A stretch of 64,000 bases of DNA from Leptolyngbya sp. Cla-17 (GTDB lineage Bacteria; Cyanobacteriota; Cyanobacteriia; Leptolyngbyales; Leptolyngbyaceae), in contig NZ_JAEVYN010000001.1 of assembly GCF_016807185.1 (NCBI RefSeq), positions 1,156,272 through 1,220,271 on the forward strand, given 5' to 3'. Shown in pieces: positions 1 through 9,110 of this stretch (positions are counted from its first letter, which is position 1; each line of letters begins with the position of its first letter). The translations under genes and the position numbers were made by a program. Below the pieces are notes generated by a model that was given only the letters and a program-made list of their open reading frames with translations, ran no database searches and was not told the DNA's origin.

Positions 1-1
1 G

Positions 2-73
2 GTTCCCTTAGCAAATAAACCTGAAAACGAGAGTTTAATCTATTTAAACAGTATTCGCCAGATAAATCTCTGA
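2..73 (+). CDS. possible C-terminal end of a gene cut by the left window edge
   Basis: The plus-strand frame beginning at base 2 stays open for 23 codons and stops with TGA at 71-73. The other two plus frames stop within the first 20 bases. This could be the tail of a gene starting before the window. It is too short to recognise and chance is a real alternative. The stretch 74-228 holds nothing else that I can see. Confidence 0.15.
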   Translation, partial: VPLANKPENESLIYLNSIRQINL

Positions 74-228
74 CTTACAGGTTGTTTGCAGATTATGAAG
101 CTTTAAGAAATAGATTCTAAGGGGCGATCGCTGCTTAAAGTGACGGATTACTTCATCTTTAGTCTTAACAGATACTCATGCATTCTTCCTCTTTCAGGTA
201 TTTTCTGTATTAAGAATTTCAAATTTGA

Positions 229-867
229 CTATATCCGACACATTTCCTTCAATCCGGTTACTTCGGCACGGGTTAATTCACGCCATTGCCCCGGGTTTAG
301 CCCTACTAGACTGAGTTCGGCGATCGCTACACGAACCAGTCGCAGAGTTGGGAAGCCAATTGCAGCAGTCATCCGCCGCACCTGACGATTACGTCCTTCG
401 GTCAAGGTTATTGCTAACCAAGCAGTGGGAATGGTTTTGCGGAAGCGAATCGGAGGATCGCGGGGTGGTAGAGGTGGTTGATCAGGCAACAACTCGATCG
501 CAGCGGGACGAGTCTGGTAATCCTGTAAGGCAATGCCTTGCCGAAGCTGCTGGAGAGCGCATTCATCGGGCACACGCTCAACCTGCACCCAGTAAGTGCG
601 AGGATGCCGAAACTTTGGGTCACTCAAACGATGTTGAAGCTGCCCATGATTGGTGAGTAAAAGCAACCCTTCACTGTCATAGTCAAGCCGACCAACGGCA
701 TAGATATCAGGAATTGGAATGTAGGATTTGAGGGTGGGACGATTGCCCTCTGAATCGGTGAACTGGCAAAGAACGTTATAGGGCTTGTAGAACAGCACAT
801 AGCGATGCGGCTCTACCACCGCATTTTTTGGATTTGCCAGCTTAGCTGATTTTTTTCCCATGCCCAT
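229..867 (-). CDS. rluE: 23S rRNA pseudouridine synthase, RluE-like (RsuA/RluB/E/F family)
   Basis: This enzyme isomerises a uridine in 23S rRNA to pseudouridine; E. coli RluE acts on U2457. The catalytic motif GRLDYDSEG is visible with the nucleophile Asp62, preceded by a KPYNVLCQFTD stretch typical of RluE, and followed by the family signature GRNRQVRRMTAAIGFPTLRL. No N-terminal S4 RNA-binding domain is present, which separates RluE from RsuA, RluB and RluF. At 212 residues it has the usual length. The start could also be Met3. The gene begins 14 bp after the stop of the DUF11 gene upstream, so the two may be co-transcribed, although their functions look unrelated. Family assignment is firm; the exact target base is inferred. 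Confidence 0.9.
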   Translation of the reverse strand: MGMGKKSAKLANPKNAVVEPHRYVLFYKPYNVLCQFTDSEGNRPTLKSYIPIPDIYAVGRLDYDSEGLLLLTNHGQLQHRLSDPKFRHPRTYWVQVERVPDECALQQLRQGIALQDYQTRPAAIELLPDQPPLPPRDPPIRFRKTIPTAWLAITLTEGRNRQVRRMTAAIGFPTLRLVRVAIAELSLVGLNPGQWRELTRAEVTGLKEMCRI

Positions 868-881
868 CGTTTCTACGGCTT

Positions 882-2678
882 CTATTCGATTTTGACCCGA
901 AATTGAGCATATCCTACGTTGTTGCTAGGCGAATTGGGCAAATTGCCCAGGTTGAAAATGAGGGAGCCATTGGGGTTGTTTTGGTCGCTACAGGGATTGT
1001 TGGCAGGTAGGGGCGCTAGGGGAGTAAAAAATTCTCCAGCGATCGCCAAGGGTTGGCTGCCAATGCGAACGCGGTTAGTGCCAAAGATGAAGCGTGTACC
1101 GGGCGGAATTTGGTCGCATAGGTTGACTGCATTGATGTCTGTGCGCCCATCCGACAAGAAATAAACTGTATATTCCACTTCGTCGCCGGGTTGGAGCGGA
1201 TTGCTACTGCTCAAACTTGCTGCGCCAACGGGTGCGCCTTGGGGCACAAGTTGGCTCCAGCCCGGTGCTGTGTCGTCGGCACTGGTGATGACGAGTGCCC
1301 CAAAATTCACGCCACTGAGAGATACACCACCCCGTAACACGTTGGTAATCCGTTTTGCCAAGCGCAACCGGGCAGGCCTTAGGGACACAGAGGTGGGGAG
1401 GTCTTCTCCCGCTCCACCAGGGTTACGATCGCCATTTAAATCAGGATTAGTGCCGTCGGTAGAGCGATCGCTGATGGGTTCTCCACCAGGACTTAACCCT
1501 GTCGCGATCGCGGTATTTTGAAACGGTCCCAAATTCTCGGCTCCGTCACCCGGCGTGATAATCACTTCAAAGCTCACCGTGGCGCTGGTTTCTCCTGCCA
1601 AAGTATCAGTGCCGACCAACACGTTTTGATCGGTCGTGCCATTAAACCCTGGATTGACCGTTAGCGTCGGGCTTCGCAAATTTCTGATCGCATTCACCGT
1701 TACCCCCGTAAACGCGATCGCCAAATTATCTTGAAGCTGAAGATTACGAATGGCATATTGATTGGATGCGGTTGCTGGCGCAAAATTTTGCACTACTAAC
1801 GTATAAGGAATGCTGAAAGTACCATCTGGATTTTCTTGTGGGTTTCCAGCTTGTTTGGCGATTCCCAAATTGGGAACACATTCTCGCAATCCAGCTGCTG
1901 TGAAGCCAAAATCGTCTCCGAAAACAGTATTCGCTTCATCAATAATTCGCAGTTCTAAAGCCGCTTGATCGGGCGTGGTTCTGAATAATCCCTGCACCCG
2001 TGTCCACTGTTGAGGAGTGGTGACAGTGATACCCGCCAAGTTTGGCACAAACGCCGCCTCAGGTCCATTTGGCGGACCTGCCAAGTATCGAATCACAGGT
2101 GGAGCGCCCAATGTGCCTATGCTAAGCAAATTGTAAAAGTAGGCGCTGAAGTTGTAGGCAACATTGGGCACCAATCCATTGACAACTTGTTGCCAGATCA
2201 AGGGGTCAGGAAAGGCAGATCCGCCTGCCACGTTTTGAGCTGGGTTGGAGTAAAGGAACGTATTAGAGGGCGGAACTCGATTGAGCGGATCGCCCGGAAA
2301 TGGGTTTGCTGTGACCACACCACCGGCATACACAATCGGGTAAGGCCCTCCTTGAATGGACAATCCACCAATTGGATCATTGGGATAGACGCTGTCTCCC
2401 CGATAGGGCAAATCGCTAGAAAATCCAAGGCTAGGGGGCACAGCAGCAGGCGCGGTTGCGACTCCATCGCCAGTACCTGCATTGCGGCTGAAGGTGCCAT
2501 TGATCACAAAATTTCGACCACCTTCTTGGGTACCCCCTGGGCATCCCTGAGTTCCTTCAAATACTTGGGCACGAATCGGTTGAGCAGACAGCTGTAAAAC
2601 AAGTGGCACAAGAAAACCACTGGCTACGGTAGAGAGAGCGATCGCCCTAACTGCGGTCGCTTGAAAAACGGAACCCAT
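882..2678 (-). CDS. secreted DUF11-repeat surface protein, 598 aa
   Basis: This is a predicted exported protein of unknown function. Residues 1-38 form a signal peptide with a hydrophobic core and a likely cut after the Ala-Gln near residue 38. Residues 45-265 contain a Cys near the start (GCPGGTQEGG) and a beta-rich region like carbohydrate-binding folds, including NFVINGTFS. Two DUF11 (CARDB/SdrD-like) beta-sandwich units follow at about 270-430 and 435-598, recognisable by runs such as QNFAPAT...LQDNL and LQPGDEVEYTVYFLSDG. The protein ends NNVGYAQFRVKIE with no anchor, so it is either released or held by partners. It is the last gene of the minus-strand envelope group and is followed closely by rluE. 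A fragment of a related gene lies upstream at 2922-3092. DUF11 membership is well supported; the role is not. Confidence 0.82.
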   Translation of the reverse strand: MGSVFQATAVRAIALSTVASGFLVPLVLQLSAQPIRAQVFEGTQGCPGGTQEGGRNFVINGTFSRNAGTGDGVATAPAAVPPSLGFSSDLPYRGDSVYPNDPIGGLSIQGGPYPIVYAGGVVTANPFPGDPLNRVPPSNTFLYSNPAQNVAGGSAFPDPLIWQQVVNGLVPNVAYNFSAYFYNLLSIGTLGAPPVIRYLAGPPNGPEAAFVPNLAGITVTTPQQWTRVQGLFRTTPDQAALELRIIDEANTVFGDDFGFTAAGLRECVPNLGIAKQAGNPQENPDGTFSIPYTLVVQNFAPATASNQYAIRNLQLQDNLAIAFTGVTVNAIRNLRSPTLTVNPGFNGTTDQNVLVGTDTLAGETSATVSFEVIITPGDGAENLGPFQNTAIATGLSPGGEPISDRSTDGTNPDLNGDRNPGGAGEDLPTSVSLRPARLRLAKRITNVLRGGVSLSGVNFGALVITSADDTAPGWSQLVPQGAPVGAASLSSSNPLQPGDEVEYTVYFLSDGRTDINAVNLCDQIPPGTRFIFGTNRVRIGSQPLAIAGEFFTPLAPLPANNPCSDQNNPNGSLIFNLGNLPNSPSNNVGYAQFRVKIE

Positions 2679-2921
2679 TTTTTCCCTCGCATTTCAGCGT
2701 AAAACATGAGCGGCTTAAGGTGTAGATGCGCCCTGTCAAGCTAAAGGGGAGGAGGATGCGTTTCGCGCAGGGATAAAAACATCACCAAAATGCTAATTGC
2801 CTAAACACCTCCAAAAGCAGTAGCTCTAACGCCGACCTCATGCGATCGCTAGAGTAAGAATTTAGATTCAGAATTTAGAAGTGTATCAGGTTTCAGATGC
2901 TAAGTTTAAGACTCTGCGGTG

Positions 2922-3092
2922 CTAATTGATCCTGACTCGAAAGCGGACAAAGCCCACATTGACTGCTGGCGTACTGGGCACCTCGCTTAAGTTGAAAATG
3001 ACTGCTCTATTATCTCCCTGATTGGGCAACTGGCTAGTGAAGCCGGTTGAAGGGTTAAGTTCGGGATTGTGAAGCACCAGGCGGCAATAGAA
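2922..3092 (-). pseudogene. C-terminal fragment of a DUF11 gene paralogous to the one at 882-2678
   Basis: Reading the minus strand from 3092 to the TAG at 2922-2924 gives about 56 codons without a start. The end, VNVGFVRFRVRIN, mirrors the C-terminus of the neighbouring 598-residue protein (NNVGYAQFRVKIE), and the preceding DNRAVIFNLSEVPSTP aligns with NGSLIFNLGNLPNSP. An in-frame TGA at 3093-3095 closes the frame directly at the 3' end of the OmpA-type gene. The likely history is a deletion that fused the OmpA gene's end to the tail of a former third DUF11 gene. Between 2679 and 2921 I see no gene; that part should hold the leader of the 598-residue gene. Confidence 0.7.
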
Positions 3093-3096
3093 TCAA

Positions 3097-5292
3097 TCAG
3101 CGTTCAATTTGCAGGTCATCTTCCTGAACGATGATTTCGATGTCGCGAACGTCTTTGTAGAGAAATTCGGCGCGGCGATCGCGGGCAAAGTCCAGCTTAT
3201 TTCTGCCAGGGGTTGCCGGTTGACGTTCCCCCACAGAGCGGATGGTCATGCGCTCAGCCGCAATCCCTTTTCTGAGTAAGTAGTTGCGGGTGTTCTGGGC
3301 ACGCCGTGCGCCCAACGCCAGGTTATAAGCATCGGTAGCGCGGGGATCAGTGTGTCCCACAATGCTGACCAAAACCATAGGGTTTTCTTGCAACACTTGG
3401 GCAATTCGATCCAGAACTCTAGCGCTGGCGGGACTGATAAAGTCTTTATCCAGGGCAAAGTGGATGCTTCGGGGCACCTTTAGCACAATCGGCGTGGACA
3501 CAGTAGGAGGCTCCGGTGGCGGCGGTGAAAGGGTGACACAGCGTGGTGCAGAGGTGGGTGAGACCGGGCGGGTTGAGTCTGTGCTGCTGGCTGCAATTGC
3601 CCGAATCTGAGCGGGAACCGCAGGCTCGGAGGTGCCATAGCGCGGATCAGTGGCGATCGCGCTAATTTGTTCACCTAGTTTCAAGCCGCTGAGGGCGGCG
3701 GTAAATTCGCCCTTGCTGTCGGTTTCCGCTTTGGCGATTGGCTCAGTTAAGGAGTTTTCGCTGCCAGCACTGGTCACTCGATAAATTTCAATGGCTGAGC
3801 CAGGATCCGCTTTGCCGTAAATTTGGATGGGCGCGGTTTGGGGCTGTCCATCAGTACTGGCGAGGGCGACGAAGTTGCGGGTGATGAACTGGGGCGGAGC
3901 GATCGCGGCGTTCCCCGTCTCCAAACGGCGGAAGAAATTATTGCGGGGTGGATTCAAGCCATCCCCCACCTGATAATCCAGCACATTCGTATTTTGCTGG
4001 GTCAACAAGTCGATGCTCAGCCCTTCTAAGCCAATAAAGCGATTTCCAGTAATGATTGCCCGTTGACTGTGAGGCACCGCCGCCACAACCACCCCAGGAC
4101 CCGTTTGATAACTCACCTGATTATCAGTCACCTGATGATTATTGCCCATCAGGTACACGGCAGCGCGGCGCAGACGACGACCGTTATAGGTGATTTGGTT
4201 CTCGCGAATTTGCACCGCACCATCGGGCTTAAACAAATACACAGCGCTGCCATCGTTGCCACAAATCACATTGCCCGTAATCTGAGCCTGGTCAACATTG
4301 CCTTCTAGCCGAATTGCATCGGGCATGCCGGCTACACCGTTCGCCAAAATAGCATTTTCGGTGACCCGTAAATCTGTCGCTTTCACCGAGGTAATGATGG
4401 CGCTACCCTCGTGATCGGCAATCCAGTTACGCCGAATGATGGTGCCTGTGCCGTTGAAGACAGACACCCCAAAGGCAGAGCGAATTCCGGTGGTGCGCCC
4501 CGAACCATCAGCAGACGGAGGAATGCCCAGCCAGTTATTTTCAATCAGGGTGCCTTTTGGCGGCAGATCATCGGGATAGAAAGGGGCAAAATTGGCTGGA
4601 ATCCGCTGTTTGCGAATATCTGCCGGCGGCAAACGATGGGCAATAAAAATGTCCGCAGGTGGCGTTGTCGGGGTGTTGGGTGTAGCCCGAGAGGGCTCTT
4701 CATGGTTGGAAGTAAACCCATAGAGGCTTAAGCCCCGGATGGTCACGTCATCGGCTGCTACCGTTAAACCGCGAAAGATCAACGCGCCGTCAGCCGGGGT
4801 GATTGCTACCGTCGGAATAGGCAGGGGCAATTCGATAATTGCGGAGCGATCGCCCTTGTATCCGGGCTGTGTCGCACCATCAATGATCAATCCTGTGGCA
4901 AGCGGCGGTAATTCCTCAGCTAAGCGAATGGTGGTGTCGCCCGTTAAGTTAAAGTCAATCCGCGATCGCTCGGTGCTAGGGCTAACTTGCATTTTTTCAG
5001 CATCGCTCAGCCTATCCATAGGCAATGTGCCATTCACAATCGAAATCGCTTCTCGCAGCGTCATCTCGGCATTGGGCTGAATTCCATCTTTGGCACTATT
5101 CACAATCACTCGCAGCAGGCGATCGGGTTGCGCCAAGGCTGAGGTTGCTGATGCGATCGCTAGAAAAGATGCGATTACAGAAATTCCCGGTCGAACCGAG
5201 CGTTTTGCACAATCCCTAAGAAAATTGCGCCAAGCCACAAAGCAAGATTTCGGCTGACTGCTGTGCAAATGATTCACTCCTCTTTTGATCAC
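3097..5292 (-). CDS. OmpA-family protein with parallel beta-helix domain, 731 aa
   Basis: Predicted outer-envelope protein. It has a long positively charged N-region, then a signal-peptide core (SVIASFLAIASATSALAQ) cut near residue 54. Residues 60-440 show repeated short beta turns with Asn (ITGNVICGN, IRENQITYN, VTDNQVSY), the pattern of right-handed parallel beta-helix (pectate lyase/NosD-like) folds. An Ig-like segment near 480-560 and a Pro-rich linker lead to an OmpA peptidoglycan-binding domain at about 604-731, with VGHTDPRATDAYNLALGARR carrying the Asp and Arg that bind diaminopimelate in this family. The start is GTG at 5292, whose GTGA overlaps the stop of the barrel gene by 4 nt, indicating translational coupling. 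It probably ties the barrel to the cell wall (inference). Confidence 0.85.
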   Translation of the reverse strand: MIKRGVNHLHSSQPKSCFVAWRNFLRDCAKRSVRPGISVIASFLAIASATSALAQPDRLLRVIVNSAKDGIQPNAEMTLREAISIVNGTLPMDRLSDAEKMQVSPSTERSRIDFNLTGDTTIRLAEELPPLATGLIIDGATQPGYKGDRSAIIELPLPIPTVAITPADGALIFRGLTVAADDVTIRGLSLYGFTSNHEEPSRATPNTPTTPPADIFIAHRLPPADIRKQRIPANFAPFYPDDLPPKGTLIENNWLGIPPSADGSGRTTGIRSAFGVSVFNGTGTIIRRNWIADHEGSAIITSVKATDLRVTENAILANGVAGMPDAIRLEGNVDQAQITGNVICGNDGSAVYLFKPDGAVQIRENQITYNGRRLRRAAVYLMGNNHQVTDNQVSYQTGPGVVVAAVPHSQRAIITGNRFIGLEGLSIDLLTQQNTNVLDYQVGDGLNPPRNNFFRRLETGNAAIAPPQFITRNFVALASTDGQPQTAPIQIYGKADPGSAIEIYRVTSAGSENSLTEPIAKAETDSKGEFTAALSGLKLGEQISAIATDPRYGTSEPAVPAQIRAIAASSTDSTRPVSPTSAPRCVTLSPPPPEPPTVSTPIVLKVPRSIHFALDKDFISPASARVLDRIAQVLQENPMVLVSIVGHTDPRATDAYNLALGARRAQNTRNYLLRKGIAAERMTIRSVGERQPATPGRNKLDFARDRRAEFLYKDVRDIEIIVQEDDLQIER

Positions 5293-8200
5293 TGCGCCAC
5301 CTCCTCAGCAGTTTGGGATGCTACAGGCGCTTGAATGAAATTAGATGATGGCAAGCTAGAAGATGGGGGAGTCGTATTCGGTTGATTTGCCAGCGGCTTC
5401 ACCAGAGACTCTTGCTGTTGCGGTGGAGCCACTTTGCGACCGGGCAAGGTAACGCCGAATCCGCTCAGCAGTTGATCTAGCTTCAGGCTGAGGGTAACGT
5501 ACACCCCGTCTTTATTGCGACTCAGGTCGCGATCGTTTGCTTGCCCGAAGTTGTAACCCAGCGCCACTCGCAGGTTGGGGTTGAGGTAATAGCCCGCTTC
5601 CACCGCCAACCCCACTTCATCAAAACCGATCATCGATTGACTAATCCAGCGCACCTCACCCGCTACGTCTATCCGATAGCCAAGACGATAGGCAGCCCGA
5701 AGTTGCCCCAAGGTAATAGAATTGGTGCCCAGCAAATCTTTTGCTAGATAAGACTTGGTGCTTCGTAGCGCAAACTTGCCGTAGAATTCCCAGCGCCAGT
5801 TTGGTGCATAAATTGTTTCTAGTGCTACCAGATGCACGTTAGACCCAGTGCCCGTGCCAAACAAAATCGTATCGGGCGTAAGGGCAGGGTTTTGGCGATA
5901 TTCATAGCGCAATAGGGCGTTAAATTTATCATTGCTTGGGTTGCGGTATGCCATACCTAGCTTCAGATTGACCGTATCTGCCAAGCCGGAATTCGTCAGC
6001 AGTTGGTTGGCAAAATTGCCCTGCTGATAACGCCCTAAAACAGTAAATGAATCAGATAACTTTCCGGCTGCTCCCGCCGAAATGACCATCGTGTCATTGC
6101 TACCTTCCCCATCACGATATTCAAATCGACCGTTGGCTTTGAAATTAGGATTGTCGATGTAATCTAGCCCAACGTTATAGCTGGTGTAGGCTGAAAGTCC
6201 CAAGGAAGATGCGCTTTGCCCTGCCGCGATCGGTTGGAGAAACTGCTGCCCCGCAGCGGTGTAAGGAACCACATCCCCCGAAATTCGCTCTAAGCCCAGG
6301 CTGGCCCGTAAGCCTGGTGCAATTAAAACACGGTGACTCATCCCCATTGCCGCCTGACTGGACCAGCCATTAATTCCATTGATTAAGGAATAGCGGTTAG
6401 TAAAGGTGGTGTCATCGGACAGGCGCTTGTCCGACAAAATATCCAGGCTGGTGAATGAGTTATCTCTCAGTTGGGCGGTGCTGCCAATAAACTGCTGTGC
6501 CAGACGCACAGTGACATCTTTGTCTGCTGCCCAATCTAAGCCGATTGTTGTGCGGTTGGGATACAGTGGGTCAGGGCTATTGCCCAGATTGCGCTCATCT
6601 TGAACCCGGAAGGTGAGGGCTTTGAGAATGGGATAGTTAAGCCGAGAAATGAACTGGTTTGTATCAGCCTCTAGCAATTGAGGAAAAACGCGATCTTGAC
6701 GCGATCGCCGGACAAAATCCACGCCTAGCTCAATCGGTCCCAACTTTTGCAGCACTCCCGCCCGCACTGTGGTGAGACTGTTATCTACCCTGCTGCCTGG
6801 AATTGGCTCAGTGGTGGGATTAAACAAATCTCCAAAGCCTGATCGGGTGATTGCAGTAATGCCCCGCACCGCAGGCGCAATCCCAAAGTTGACTTCTCGA
6901 TCAAACTGCACCGTTGCCTGAGTGGTTGGGGTGATTTTGGCTGCAACTTCTGCCCCATAACGGGTTTGCCCTGGCGTAAAGCTAGCTGAGGCATTATTCA
7001 CAAAGCCAGATTCAACGGAGCGATAGAACGTCTTGCCCACCACTCCACGAATCAGGGTGCCTAACAGTTCAAATCGATAGGCATAGCCGCCAATGTCGCC
7101 TCGAAAAATCGAGTCGAAGTCAGAACGCGCCACTTCTCCAGTCAGTTGTGCATCTTTGCCCAAAGAGACCAAAAGATCCCCGCCATAAAGCTGAAATCGC
7201 TGATCGCCCTGGTTTTCTTGGAGGTAAGTGACCCCTGCCCAAATTTCTTTGCCCAGTTCTCGCGAAAAATTGTATTGGGCACGTCCAGCGTAGAGTTTGC
7301 CGCCATCTTTGAGATCTTCAAACTGGTAGGTGGCAATAATTCGGCGAACCAACGTGCGACCAAACGGATCAAATTCCAGGGCGTTGACGGTGCGCCGAAA
7401 GATAATTGCGCCGCGATCGTAATCAATATCGTAATCCGTGCCGCGATACAGTGGCTTACGCTCGACCACAGTGCCAGGACGGTTAAATTCTTCTGTTTCC
7501 AAGAAGATGTTCTCGCTGCCTCTAGTCAGCAAACGACGAGATAGATAATAGTAGCCGCTGGTGCCGTTAGGGGCGATCGCGTCTCGCTGAAACCCGCTGA
7601 TGTTGTTGGCATACATCCCCGTCAGTTGCAAATCGCCCAGATTGTAGTTGAGCTTAAATCCATGCAGTTGGCGCGTGGTGCCGGTATAAAACTGCGAGGC
7701 TCTGGCAAACTCTGAAGTGGTATAGTCGCCCCACATGGCAAAGTCTGACCCTGCACCAATCGTGGGCGACGTGCGCTCTAGCTTGAAGTACACACTGTCG
7801 ATCGAAGGCGTGAGGTAATCAACGGTGGAACTGTCGCCATAAACCGGATAGACCTGATCGCAAAATTGCGGATCCCGGAACAGCCGCGTTGCCCCAGAGC
7901 AGTCTTTATTTAAGGCGCGCTGGTTGTTGAAGGCTCCAGTAAACAGCCACTCTCCAATTCGACCTTGAGCAAAGGCTGCCGTGCTGAAATCAACTCGATA
8001 GCCTCCCTCTAATAGACTAGGGCGCAAATAATCTTCAAAACTGCCAAAGTAATCTAGCCCCCCTTGCCCTAACCGAAGATTGACTGCACCAGACAAGATA
8101 AAGGGGCGGAGATTGGTAATAAATTCGACTTGGCTATAGGCTTCTAAAGCCTTGTCTGCTGGATTGGGAGCCAGAAGATAGGGCGGTTTGTTCAAGTCTG

Positions 8201-9110
8201 GAAAGGGCACAACGGGCTGTTTCCGTTCTGATTGCGTCACCAGTTCATGGCGATCGACGGCTGCCCGAATCCGCACCATCTGAGCTTCTAGCCCTGACTG
8301 TAGCCTTGCTCGAAATACGCCATCCCGCGCCAGCACTTGAAAGCCAGGGCGATCTTTGTCGTGATCTGCCCCAACAAATTTACCGCTGCTGGCAGTGAGG
8401 GTGACTACAGCATTTTGGGCGATCGCTTGTCCTGCTTCATCCAAGATGCGCCCCTCAACGGGTAACACCGATCGCCCATCTGCTGGGATTCTGGACTGCT
8501 GCGTCGGCAAAAACTCAATCTTGGCAGAGGTTTCCTTGACGGTCAGGGTGATGCTAACGGGTGCGGCATCTTTGACTTGTGCCGTGATGGTGTTCTCTCC
8601 AGAGATCAGCGACACTCGATACCAGACCTGAGTCACCTGGTTGGTTGCCGGGTTTTCCTGAGTTTGGGTGGGCGTGGCTGGATCAAGCGGCTGCTGGTTG
8701 ACCGTGATTTGAACCTTCGCTCCGGTTGAATACTGGACTACAAGATCAGTAAACTTTGCTCCAGTGATCAGATTAGTTGGGCTGAGAATTTGAATGGATG
8801 ATGGGGATTGGGCGATCGCGCTTCGCTCGCCGGAGTCGTTCGCCGGAGTCTGGGATTGCCTCACTCCAGCCGATTTCACCTCAGCCGATTTTAATAGTGC
8901 CGCTGGAGTTGGCTCAAGATCGGCGGCTTTGACCGACGAAAGATTTCCTGTCTCAGCTTGAGCCGATCCGACTGGCTGCGTCTTTTCTAGATTTGCACTA
9001 CTTGCAGGTGAGCTTGCTGGCTCCATAGCCTGAGCTGCCAGGACTCCAAGTGCCCCCGAAAGTGTGGTTAAAAGATTAAGACCGAACAGGGCAATTGAGT
9101 AAATTCGCAT
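5289..9110 (-). CDS. large outer-membrane beta-barrel protein with Ig/invasin-like N-terminus, 1273 aa
   Basis: Not a named family that I can assign with certainty. A signal peptide occupies about residues 1-28, followed by a Ser/Ala/Glu-rich low-complexity stretch to about 100. An Ig-like domain (about 105-195) and a Big_1/invasin-like domain (about 200-300, with RIPADGRSVLPVEGRILDEA) come next. From about 335 to 1215 the sequence alternates polar and hydrophobic residues in amphipathic strands with many Tyr/Arg/Asp turns, as in transmembrane barrels of 20 or more strands. There is no TonB-box/plug domain that I can see, so a classical TonB receptor is unlikely. The tail (about 1225-1273) is Pro/Gln/Ser rich. 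It overlaps the gene before by one base (TAATG) and the gene after by four, so three proteins are made from one coupled message. Confidence 0.78.
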   Translation of the reverse strand: MRIYSIALFGLNLLTTLSGALGVLAAQAMEPASSPASSANLEKTQPVGSAQAETGNLSSVKAADLEPTPAALLKSAEVKSAGVRQSQTPANDSGERSAIAQSPSSIQILSPTNLITGAKFTDLVVQYSTGAKVQITVNQQPLDPATPTQTQENPATNQVTQVWYRVSLISGENTITAQVKDAAPVSITLTVKETSAKIEFLPTQQSRIPADGRSVLPVEGRILDEAGQAIAQNAVVTLTASSGKFVGADHDKDRPGFQVLARDGVFRARLQSGLEAQMVRIRAAVDRHELVTQSERKQPVVPFPDLNKPPYLLAPNPADKALEAYSQVEFITNLRPFILSGAVNLRLGQGGLDYFGSFEDYLRPSLLEGGYRVDFSTAAFAQGRIGEWLFTGAFNNQRALNKDCSGATRLFRDPQFCDQVYPVYGDSSTVDYLTPSIDSVYFKLERTSPTIGAGSDFAMWGDYTTSEFARASQFYTGTTRQLHGFKLNYNLGDLQLTGMYANNISGFQRDAIAPNGTSGYYYLSRRLLTRGSENIFLETEEFNRPGTVVERKPLYRGTDYDIDYDRGAIIFRRTVNALEFDPFGRTLVRRIIATYQFEDLKDGGKLYAGRAQYNFSRELGKEIWAGVTYLQENQGDQRFQLYGGDLLVSLGKDAQLTGEVARSDFDSIFRGDIGGYAYRFELLGTLIRGVVGKTFYRSVESGFVNNASASFTPGQTRYGAEVAAKITPTTQATVQFDREVNFGIAPAVRGITAITRSGFGDLFNPTTEPIPGSRVDNSLTTVRAGVLQKLGPIELGVDFVRRSRQDRVFPQLLEADTNQFISRLNYPILKALTFRVQDERNLGNSPDPLYPNRTTIGLDWAADKDVTVRLAQQFIGSTAQLRDNSFTSLDILSDKRLSDDTTFTNRYSLINGINGWSSQAAMGMSHRVLIAPGLRASLGLERISGDVVPYTAAGQQFLQPIAAGQSASSLGLSAYTSYNVGLDYIDNPNFKANGRFEYRDGEGSNDTMVISAGAAGKLSDSFTVLGRYQQGNFANQLLTNSGLADTVNLKLGMAYRNPSNDKFNALLRYEYRQNPALTPDTILFGTGTGSNVHLVALETIYAPNWRWEFYGKFALRSTKSYLAKDLLGTNSITLGQLRAAYRLGYRIDVAGEVRWISQSMIGFDEVGLAVEAGYYLNPNLRVALGYNFGQANDRDLSRNKDGVYVTLSLKLDQLLSGFGVTLPGRKVAPPQQQESLVKPLANQPNTTPPSSSLPSSNFIQAPVASQTAEEVAQ

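Noticed and set aside
2010..2597. A 195-codon plus-strand frame
   Set aside because: Lies wholly inside the DUF11 gene on the other strand and has no protein-like composition.
5289..9110. Barrel protein as a TonB-dependent receptor
   Set aside because: No plug domain or TonB box can be seen, and the N-terminus is Ig/invasin-like.
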